A DNA stretch of 6,501 bases from Clostridia bacterium (GTDB lineage Bacteria; Bacillota; Clostridia; Christensenellales; Maliibacteriaceae). The position numbers and the translations under genes were made by a program. The notes beneath the pieces are model-generated. The model was given only the letters and a program-made list of their open reading frames with translations. It searched no databases and was not told the DNA's origin. The DNA is taken from assembly GCA_017935825.1 (NCBI GenBank), contig JAGBGW010000025.1, positions 1-6,501 of the forward strand, given 5' to 3'. This document shows, piece after piece, positions 1 through 4,588 of the stretch (positions within the stretch are counted from its first letter, which is position 1; the number at the start of each line of letters is the position of its first letter).

Positions 1-78
1 GCCGATGGTGCGCTCGTCCAGCAGCATGGGCTTATCCTTGGGACCCAGGGGATGGTTGTTAAAAAGCGGCTTTGCCAT
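1..78 (-). CDS. Unidentified protein, N-terminal 26 residues only
   Basis: Reading the minus strand, an ATG at 78-76 opens a frame that stays open to the window edge and gives 26 residues, beginning MAKPLFNNHP and ending DERTIG. A GGAGG ribosome binding site (minus strand, 91-87) sits 8 bases upstream of the ATG, and a plausible promoter lies further upstream, so this is very probably the true start of a real gene. There is no signal peptide or membrane segment in the visible part; the start is hydrophilic and proline-rich. I do not recognise the family from so short a piece and assign no function. It is transcribed divergently from the ywiB-like operon, with about 186 bases between the two start codons. 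Confidence 0.7.
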   Translation of the reverse strand, partial: MAKPLFNNHPLGPKDKPMLLDERTIG

Positions 79-110
79 AGAAAATACCTCCGTATATTGT
101 TTTTTAAATG

Positions 111-132
111 GATATATTCTGTAGAATATATC
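111..132. repeat. Perfect 22-bp inverted repeat, candidate operator or leader hairpin
   Basis: The arms GATATATTCT (111-120) and AGAATATATC (123-132) are exact reverse complements separated by GT. The element is AT-rich and lies about 22-44 bases downstream of the predicted start of the minus-strand transcript, between promoter and ribosome binding site. That position suits a roadblock operator for a dimeric repressor, or an RNA hairpin. There is no T-run on either strand that would make it a terminator. The regulator is not visible in this window. Confidence 0.6.
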
Positions 133-160
133 TGAAATCTGTGCAATGAATCTGTACAGT

Positions 161-189
161 ATTATAATCAATTTTAAGCTTCGGGGCAA
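161..189 (-). promoter_or_regulatory. Promoter for the minus-strand gene
   Basis: On the minus strand there is a perfect -10 TATAAT (166-161) and, 17 bases upstream, a -35-like TTGCCC (189-184) matching TTGACA at four of six positions. Transcription would start near 154 and give a leader of about 75 bases, which contains the inverted repeat at 111-132. An 8-bp palindrome CTGTACAG (152-159) covers the predicted start point. This is sequence evidence only. Confidence 0.55.
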
Positions 190-195
190 GATGTT

Positions 196-223
196 TTGCA
201 AGCACAGCGCAATGTGCTATAAT
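196..223 (+). promoter_or_regulatory. Extended -10 promoter of the ywiB-like operon
   Basis: TTGCAA (196-201) is followed by a 16-base spacer and TATAAT (218-223). The TG at 215-216 makes this an extended -10 (TGCTATAAT). Transcription should begin near 230, giving a short leader of about 35 bases before the ATG at 265. No terminator or other promoter is seen before 1930, so it probably drives all three genes of the operon. Confidence 0.75.
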
Positions 224-264
224 CCATATATGAAAGAAATTTTTGTGAAGAAAGGAGCAGGCTT

Positions 265-693
265 ATGCGCGATGTGATCATCAGTATCGATGGCAGCAAC
301 TTTACCGATGACGGTGACATGCACAATGTGCAGATCGTCACCCAGGGTACCTACGACGTGGAAGACGGCGTGCATATCCTGCGCTACAGCGAATCGGACG
401 AAGAGACGGGGGAAAGTATCGAGACCACCATCTTTGCCCATGAAGACCGCGTCATCGTCATGGATGATGTAAGCCTTTCCCAGGTGATGTTCCGCCACGG
501 TCAGCGTTTTTCAAGCCTTGTGCAGGACGAAGAGCAGACCCAGTATATGGAACTTGGCGTTTTTCCCACCTGTGTGAAGATCGATATGAAGGAAGATTCC
601 GGCAGCCTTGATTTAAGCTACCAGATGGATCTGGACGGCATGGTGATGGGGGATAACTCCATCCGCGTGTCTTACCGACTTGCCGATGTGTAA
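265..693 (+). CDS. ywiB: DUF1934 / YwiB-like calycin-type beta-barrel protein
   Basis: This is a 142-residue protein of the DUF1934 family, whose B. subtilis member is YwiB; family members are small cytosolic beta-barrels of unestablished biochemical function. The family pattern is visible as alternating beta-strand segments: VQIVTQGTYD near residue 22, the HILRYSESDEETGE stretch at 37-50, a VMFRHGQRF strand at 74-82, and the C-terminal pair SLDLSYQMDLDG and NSIRVSYR at 114-138. The length matches the family. The start is fixed by an AAAGGAG site (251-257) seven bases before the ATG. In B. subtilis ywiB precedes argS; here the next gene is a shortened ArgS-like protein, and the two reading frames overlap by 8 bases. 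The assignment to DUF1934 is by recognition of the pattern, and the symbol is by analogy. Any role linked to arginyl-tRNA synthetase is inference. Confidence 0.8.
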   Translation: MRDVIISIDGSNFTDDGDMHNVQIVTQGTYDVEDGVHILRYSESDEETGESIETTIFAHEDRVIVMDDVSLSQVMFRHGQRFSSLVQDEEQTQYMELGVFPTCVKIDMKEDSGSLDLSYQMDLDGMVMGDNSIRVSYRLADV

Positions 694-1288
694 TCTGAAT
701 CGTTATCTGCAGCAACTGCATAATGGATTTGCCTCGCTTTTTGACGAAGCACCAAAAGCCCTCAGCGTGCGAAATCAGGGCGCAAGCATCTGGTGCAATG
801 CGCCGCTGCAGTATGCATCAAAAAACGGTGTGACGACTTCTCGGGCGGCAGAACGGATGCTTCAATCCGCTCCGCAGGCGGATTTTATCACGTCCTGGCA
901 GGTGCTTGAAAACGGCATGCTGCAGGCGAGATTTACTGAAAGTGCCATTCTTTTTGCGGCAAAGGCTTTCTGTACACCGCAAAAGAGCGTGGAAGTATCC
1001 GATAGCTGTGAGCCACTGTTTTTTGAAAAGTGCGTTGCCATCCGCGCACAGCATGTGCTGGGTACGCCCGATTATGATGCGGAATTATCCGTTGAAGATC
1101 AGGACATTCTGGTAGACATCCTCTGCAATTTCTCAAGAAAGAATAAACTGCGGGATATCGTCCGCACAGCAGAGCTGCTTGAAAGTCGACTGGATGCGGT
1201 ACTGAAAAACAAACGCCAATACGACCTTGTCTGTCATGTACTTTTGTGTGCACTGCAGGCGCAACTTGCAAAGGAGATTGCTTTATGA
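686..1288 (+). CDS. ArgS-like protein lacking the catalytic domain (tentative)
   Basis: A 200-residue cytosolic protein. I chose the ATG at 686, which overlaps the end of the ywiB-like gene by 8 bases; a TTG two codons upstream is possible. There is no Shine-Dalgarno sequence ahead of either, so translation is probably coupled to the upstream gene. Residues about 30-90 resemble the N-terminal additional domain of arginyl-tRNA synthetase in spacing: a glycine followed by an asparagine-containing helix (32-46), a SRAAERML helix (52-59), and a strand-rich segment ending near 88. Residues about 113-200 are helical and resemble a DALR anticodon-binding domain (LSVEDQDILVDIL at 134-146, then a long final helix at 163-199). 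Nothing like the HIGH or KMSKS signatures is present and there is no room for a Rossmann core, so aminoacylation is not expected. It could instead be a tRNA-binding or regulatory remnant, or an unrelated helical protein. The operon position behind ywiB supports an argS relation, but homology is not proven here. Confidence 0.5.
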   Translation: MCNLNRYLQQLHNGFASLFDEAPKALSVRNQGASIWCNAPLQYASKNGVTTSRAAERMLQSAPQADFITSWQVLENGMLQARFTESAILFAAKAFCTPQKSVEVSDSCEPLFFEKCVAIRAQHVLGTPDYDAELSVEDQDILVDILCNFSRKNKLRDIVRTAELLESRLDAVLKNKRQYDLVCHVLLCALQAQLAKEIAL

Positions 1289-1917
1289 AAATCACTGCTT
1301 TGGGACATGCCTGTTTTCTTTTTGAAACCAAAAATGGAACGCGCATCGTCGTCGATCCCTTTGAACCTTCCGTAGGATATGATGAACCCTGTGTTGCAGC
1401 GGACATTGTCTGCGCAAGCCACGGTCATTACGACCACGGCAATGTGACGGCTCCCGTTGGTGCAAAACATGTTTTCACGCAATCCGTCGATACGCAGGTG
1501 GACGATGTTCGTATCTATACCATCTCCACCTTCCACGACGAAGAAAAGGGCGCGCTTCGCGGCACCAACCTTCTGTTTGTTTTTGAAGCGGACGGTGTGC
1601 GCGTGGCACATCTGGGTGACCTGGGTCATCAGTTGAATGAAGAACAAATCGAGCGCCTTGGTTGCCTTGATGCGGTACTGATCCCCATCGGCGGCACCTT
1701 CACCGTGGATGCGCAGGGCGCAAAGGCAGTGTGTGACAGCATTTGCGTGAAAAAGATCTTGCCCATGCACTATCAGAGTGCAAAGCTGACCCTTGGCAAA
1801 ACCTTGGGTTCGCTGGAGGATTTCACATCTCAATTCGAAAACGTCACCTATGCCGACGGCCCCATCGAAATTGAAGAAGGCGGAAACTTTGGTGTCATCG
1901 TCCCCAAACTTCCGTAA
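1285..1917 (+). CDS. MBL-fold metal-dependent hydrolase (UlaG/YtkL-like, COG2220 type)
   Basis: A 210-residue protein of the metallo-beta-lactamase fold, in the single-domain group that includes UlaG and YtkL. The metal ligands are easy to see: G7-H8 in the first strand, D24-P25, the signature HGHYDH at residues 46-51, H84 in the TFHDEE segment, the GD pair at 111-112 followed by H115, the PIGGTFT segment at 133-139 and the PMHY motif with H161. The protein has no signal peptide and should be cytosolic, probably binding two zinc or similar ions. The substrate cannot be deduced. The ATG at 1285 is preferred over upstream starts because AAGGAG (1271-1276) lies 8 bases ahead and the ATG overlaps the preceding stop in an ATGA arrangement, typical of translational coupling. 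It is the last gene of the operon and is followed 12 bases later by a strong terminator. Confidence 0.88.
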   Translation: MKITALGHACFLFETKNGTRIVVDPFEPSVGYDEPCVAADIVCASHGHYDHGNVTAPVGAKHVFTQSVDTQVDDVRIYTISTFHDEEKGALRGTNLLFVFEADGVRVAHLGDLGHQLNEEQIERLGCLDAVLIPIGGTFTVDAQGAKAVCDSICVKKILPMHYQSAKLTLGKTLGSLEDFTSQFENVTYADGPIEIEEGGNFGVIVPKLP

Positions 1918-1929
1918 ATACAAACGATC

Positions 1930-1963
1930 GTCCGTTCCGAAAATTTTCGGGACGGACTTTTTT
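1930..1963 (+). terminator. Intrinsic terminator of the three-gene operon
   Basis: The arms GTCCGTTCCG (1930-1939) and CGGGACGGAC (1948-1957) pair over ten positions with one G-U pair. They enclose AAAATTTT, which can itself pair and lengthen the stem, and six T residues follow (1958-1963). This is a textbook rho-independent terminator. It ends the ywiB-like operon just before the rho promoter. Confidence 0.9.
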
Positions 1964-1971
1964 ATCGGATA

Positions 1972-1999
1972 TTGACGATTTTTCATTGGATGATATAAT
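1972..1999 (+). promoter_or_regulatory. Extended -10 promoter of rho
   Basis: TTGACG (1972-1977), a 16-base spacer and TATAAT (1994-1999) with a TG at 1991-1992 form a strong housekeeping sigma promoter with an extended -10. The start point should be near 2006, leaving a leader of about 110 bases before the rho ATG. The promoter begins within 10 bases of the upstream terminator. Confidence 0.8.
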
Positions 2000-2008
2000 T
2001 TTCTCCAA

Positions 2009-2048
2009 TACCGACCGTTGTCGTATTTTTGTATTTTACGTTTTTTGT
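2009..2048 (+). promoter_or_regulatory. Hairpin and U-rich tract in the rho leader, possible attenuator
   Basis: Immediately after the predicted start of transcription, CGAC (2012-2015) and GTCG (2020-2023) form a small tetraloop stem, and the flanking TA pairs can add to it around a bulged C. It is followed by TATTTTT and further T-rich stretches to 2046. The stem is short, so this would be a weak terminator at best. GTTGT (2017-2021) could instead pair with ACAAC (2049-2053), giving a competing structure. rho leaders in other bacteria, notably E. coli, are known sites of autoregulation by premature termination; whether that happens here is inference. The remaining leader to 2096 shows nothing further. 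Confidence 0.3.
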
Positions 2049-2116
2049 ACAACCACCAAAGATTCCATTTAAATAAAACCGATCAAGGGTTCCTGCAAAG
2101 GGGGAAGTGTTGATTT

Positions 2117-4087
2117 ATGTTGAAAGATGAACTTGCAAAGGCATCTGTGCGCCAATTGCGCGATATTGCGCGGGATGTGGGCATTACCATGCCCCAGAAG
2201 CTTCGAAAAGAAGAACTGATCGAGCAGATCACCGAGCGCATGCACCAGCAGGGAACAAGCGACCTTCCCGAAATCGTGCCCATGAAAAAGCGCGGCAAGA
2301 AGTCCAAAAGTGAACTGGAAGCCATGGCGGCAGAGCTGGAGGATGAACAGGAAGAAGAAGCTGTGCCTGCTGTTGCACCTGCACCTGTTGCTGCTGCACC
2401 TGCAGCACCTTCACTGGAGGCGACTTCTGCCCAGCCCTTTGGCATGGATGTATTTGGAAAAGACGTTTTCGGGCAGGATGTGTTTGCTGCACCGCAAAAG
2501 CCCGTACAAAGTGCGTATGCGCAGCCGCCTGTACAAAGCGCACCGCCCAGACGTTATGAATCAAGAATGCCTGAAAGCCGACCTGCACCGCCTGCAGGCG
2601 ATGGGCAGATGCGTGTGACGAGCGTTTATACCGCGCCTGCACCGCGCACGCCCTACGGTCAGCGGCCTGACGCGCGCATGGGCGGTATGGAACGCACGGA
2701 GCGCCCCAGAACGGGGTTCCGCACGCCTGTGCGCCCCAAGTATCAGGATGTGCCCGCCCGTCCCGCACAGCCTGCGTGGGAGGCTCCTGTGCCGCCTAAA
2801 ACAGGTGAGGATGACTATACTGTCATGTCGCAGCGCTACGGCGATACACTTGCCCTGCACCGTGCGCAAAAGACGGAACAGGAAAGTGAAGATATGACAT
2901 TCTCCGTTCCCACGGCAGAGCAGGATGTGTTTGACACCCAGCCTCAGAATCTGGAAGATGCAGGTGGCGTACTTGAGATCCTGCCTGATGGTTACGGCTT
3001 CCTTCGGGTAAAGAACTACTATCCCGGCGCAGGGGATGTGTATGTGTCGCTGCAGCTGATTCGAAAATATGCCCTTCGCGCAGGTGATATGGTGCAGGGC
3101 AAGTCCGCTGCCACCCGTCCAAGAGAAAAGCGAAGTGCACTTGTGAGCGTGGAATCCGTAAACGGCAAGGCTGTGACGGAGGATATGCCCATCACCCGCC
3201 CCTTCTTTGACAAGATGACCCCCGTCTATCCCACCGAGCGCATTCGTCTGGAAGACGGTGCAGATGGTGATATTTCTCTTCGACTGATCGACCTTGTATC
3301 TCCCATTGGCAAGGGTCAGCGTGCCCTTGTTGTGGCGCCGCCCAAGGCAGGAAAGACCGTGCTTTTAAAGCACATGGCCCAGAGCATCAAGCGGGCAAAT
3401 CCCGATGTGCATGTGATCATGCTTTTGATCGACGAGCGCCCCGAGGAAGTCACCGACATGCAGCGCAGCATCGATGGGGAAGTGGTCTATTCCACCTTTG
3501 ATGAACAGAGCGAGCGCCATGTTCGCGTGGCGGAACTTCTTCTTGAACGGGCAAAGCGCATGGTGGAAGCAGGACAGGACGTGGTGATCCTGCTTGACTC
3601 CATCACCCGTCTTGCGCGTGCCTATAACCTGACCACCAATTCAGGCGGCAAGACCCTGTCGGGCGGCCTTGATTCTGCGGCACTTTATAAACCGAAGTGG
3701 TTCTTCGGCGCGGCGCGGAATCTGGAAGAGGGCGCAAGCCTTACCATCATTGCAACTGCCCTTGTGGATACGGGCAGCCGCCTTGACGATATGATCTATG
3801 AGGAATTCAAGGGTACGGGCAATATGGAAGTGTTCCTTGACAGAAAGCTCTCCCAAAAGCGGATATTCCCTGCACTTGACCTTCTGCAGTCGGGTACAAG
3901 AAGGGAAGAACTTCTCCTTGACGAGGAAGAACGTGCCTGTGTGCAGGATGTAAGACGGATCCTTTCAGGTGCAGGTGATGCCACCGAAAGCCTGATCGAA
4001 ATGATGGAGAAGACTTCCGATAACCGTCAGTTTATCAAGCGATTCTACGATTGGCAGATGCTTTTATCCGAACCGCAGAAAAAATAA
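2117..4087 (+). CDS. rho: Transcription termination factor Rho with a large N-terminal insertion
   Basis: Rho is the hexameric RNA-dependent ATPase/helicase that terminates transcription of untranslated RNA. The 656 residues contain, in order, a SAP-like Rho-N domain (about 1-45), a low-complexity insertion (about 46-278), the cold-shock RNA-binding domain with RNP1-like GYGFLR at 292-297, and the RecA-type motor (about 360-656). Motor motifs are intact: Walker A PPKAGKT at 408-414, LLIDERPEE at 436-444, Walker B aspartate D494 in LLDSITR, the SGG-rich R-loop near 509-517, and the arginine-finger segment SGTRREE at 592-598 with R595. The residues of the bicyclomycin pocket around D439, R441 and S495 are the conserved ones. 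The family is normally about 420 residues, so the insertion adds some 230. The insertion begins with a lysine/glutamate segment (57-82), then alanine/proline-rich sequence, then an arginine-, proline- and glutamine-rich part. The ribosome binding site AAAGGGGG (2097-2104) lies 12 bases from the ATG, somewhat far. It has its own promoter and no intrinsic terminator after it. Confidence 0.97.
   Translation: MLKDELAKASVRQLRDIARDVGITMPQKLRKEELIEQITERMHQQGTSDLPEIVPMKKRGKKSKSELEAMAAELEDEQEEEAVPAVAPAPVAAAPAAPSLEATSAQPFGMDVFGKDVFGQDVFAAPQKPVQSAYAQPPVQSAPPRRYESRMPESRPAPPAGDGQMRVTSVYTAPAPRTPYGQRPDARMGGMERTERPRTGFRTPVRPKYQDVPARPAQPAWEAPVPPKTGEDDYTVMSQRYGDTLALHRAQKTEQESEDMTFSVPTAEQDVFDTQPQNLEDAGGVLEILPDGYGFLRVKNYYPGAGDVYVSLQLIRKYALRAGDMVQGKSAATRPREKRSALVSVESVNGKAVTEDMPITRPFFDKMTPVYPTERIRLEDGADGDISLRLIDLVSPIGKGQRALVVAPPKAGKTVLLKHMAQSIKRANPDVHVIMLLIDERPEEVTDMQRSIDGEVVYSTFDEQSERHVRVAELLLERAKRMVEAGQDVVILLDSITRLARAYNLTTNSGGKTLSGGLDSAALYKPKWFFGAARNLEEGASLTIIATALVDTGSRLDDMIYEEFKGTGNMEVFLDRKLSQKRIFPALDLLQSGTRREELLLDEEERACVQDVRRILSGAGDATESLIEMMEKTSDNRQFIKRFYDWQMLLSEPQKK
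2447..2491 (+). repeat. In-frame pentapeptide repeat (FGxDV) in the Rho insertion
   Basis: Residues 108-123 of Rho read as three successive FGxDV units (x is M, K, Q) followed by a further F. The DNA copies differ at synonymous positions, so the repeat is kept at protein level rather than being a fresh duplication. A fourth isolated DVF occurs at residues 270-272 (2924-2932). A neighbouring PVQSA pentapeptide also occurs twice (residues 129-133 and 138-142). Function is unknown. Confidence 0.75.
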
Positions 4088-4117
4088 TTCTTTTGCAAAA
4101 AATCATCTGAAAAACGA

Positions 4118-4145
4118 TTGCAATTTGTCGAAGCTGTGGTATAAT
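4118..4145 (+). promoter_or_regulatory. Extended -10 promoter of rpmE
   Basis: TTGCAA (4118-4123), a 16-base spacer and TATAAT (4140-4145) preceded by TG (4137-4138) give an extended -10 promoter with the same layout as the ywiB-like operon promoter. The start point should be near 4152. A second TTGCAA lies 25 bases upstream (4093-4098). The 128-base gap after rho contains no hairpin with a T-run, so rho transcripts may also read into rpmE. Confidence 0.75.
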
Positions 4146-4159
4146 ATTTCTCGTATTTT

Positions 4160-4193
4160 GCGTCGGGACGCCTGGGTCTCAAAGGCGCAGGCG
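4160..4193 (+). promoter_or_regulatory. Structured 5' leader of rpmE, candidate L31 autoregulatory element
   Basis: The roughly 64-base leader can fold in mutually exclusive ways. GCGT (4160-4163) can pair with ACGC (4168-4171) around CGGG. Alternatively CGCCT (4169-4173) can pair with either of two AGGCG copies (4183-4187 or 4189-4193), the second extended to CGCCTG/CAGGCG. The structure ends about ten bases before the GAGGTGA ribosome binding site. L31 leader motifs have been described in several bacterial groups by comparative genomics; I cannot tell whether this matches one of them. Confidence 0.4.
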
Positions 4194-4215
4194 AATTGGA
4201 AAGAGGTGAAATGAC

Positions 4216-4413
4216 ATGAAGGAAAGCATCCATCCCAAGTATGAGCAGGTAACTGTTCGTTGTGCTTGCGGTGAGACGTTCGTGACCGGTTCTACCAAGG
4301 GTGAGCTGAAGGTTGAAATCTGCTCCAAGTGCCATCCTTTCTACACTGGACGTCAGAAGCTGGTTGATACCGGCGGTCGCGTCGATCGTTTCAAGAAGCG
4401 TTACGGTCTTTAA
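4216..4413 (+). CDS. rpmE: Ribosomal protein bL31, zinc-binding (C+) type
   Basis: A 65-residue large-subunit ribosomal protein that bridges the 50S central protuberance and the 30S head. The family start KESIHPKYEQV and the segment CSKCHPFYTG are clear, and the end VDRFKKRYGL is typical. Cysteines C16, C18, C36 and C39 form the CxC...CxxC zinc site, so this is the zinc-dependent paralogue, not the zinc-free type made under zinc starvation. The length is normal for the family. The start is set by GAGGTGA (4203-4209) upstream of the ATG at 4216. An earlier ATG at 4211 is only a two-codon frame that stops across the true start. The gene follows rho, as in many Firmicutes, has its own promoter and leader, and is closed by its own terminator. 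Confidence 0.97.
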   Translation: MKESIHPKYEQVTVRCACGETFVTGSTKGELKVEICSKCHPFYTGRQKLVDTGGRVDRFKKRYGL

Positions 4414-4426
4414 TAATTGTGGTAAT

Positions 4427-4468
4427 AATGCAGTGCGTTCGTTTCGGACACACTGCATTTTACTTTTT
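4427..4468 (+). terminator. Intrinsic terminator after rpmE
   Basis: AATGCAGTG (4427-4435) and CACTGCATT (4451-4459) form a perfect nine-pair stem. The interior 4437-4449 can add five more pairs around a TTT loop after one C/A mismatch. The descending arm runs into TTTT, AC and TTTTT (4458-4468). The T-tract is interrupted, but the hairpin is stable. Confidence 0.82.
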
Positions 4469-4499
4469 ATCGAATTTTACGCAAATCCAATGCAATACC

Positions 4500-4529
4500 A
4501 ATGCATCAAACGCATTTTTCATGTATAAT
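4500..4529 (+). promoter_or_regulatory. Probable promoter of yqhQ-prmC
   Basis: A perfect TATAAT (4524-4529) lies about 60 bases before the yqhQ start, downstream of the rpmE terminator. No good -35 is visible at 16-18 bases; the best are weak ATGCAT-like sequences at 4500-4506. The start point would be near 4536. Since the terminator separates the transcripts, a promoter here is expected. Confidence 0.5.
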
Positions 4530-4535
4530 CGTATC

Positions 4536-4554
4536 ATGGGGTGGAATGCCCCGT
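4536..4554 (+). promoter_or_regulatory. Small GC hairpin at the start of the yqhQ leader
   Basis: GGGG (4538-4541) pairs with CCCC (4549-4552) around a seven-base loop, with two further pairs outside (one of them G-U). It would sit at the very 5' end of the predicted transcript, where it could stabilise the message. There is no T-run, so it is not a terminator. Confidence 0.3.
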
Positions 4555-4588
4555 ATGTACATGTATTGATCAGAGGAGTTGAATATAG

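Noticed and set aside
230..277. Short 15-codon frame starting at ATG 230, before the ywiB-like gene
   Set aside because: Its ATG coincides with the predicted transcription start, it has no ribosome binding site, and it overlaps the real start out of frame.
1246..1284. Longer N-terminus for the MBL hydrolase starting at 1246
   Set aside because: The extra 13 residues do not fit the fold's first strand, and the ATG at 1285 has a well-placed AAGGAG and the ATGA overlap.
1234..2052. 272-residue open frame on the minus strand
   Set aside because: It is antisense to the MBL hydrolase and runs through the terminator and rho promoter; no motif supports it.
2229..2768. Open frames on the minus strand and in another plus frame opposite the Rho insertion
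   Set aside because: They are products of the GC-rich, repetitive codons of the insertion; the Rho frame is continuous and has intact motifs on both sides.
4088..4123. Possible terminator after rho
   Set aside because: The TTGCAA copies at 4093 and 4118 can pair only weakly with a bulge, and no T-run follows; the second copy is better explained as the rpmE -35.
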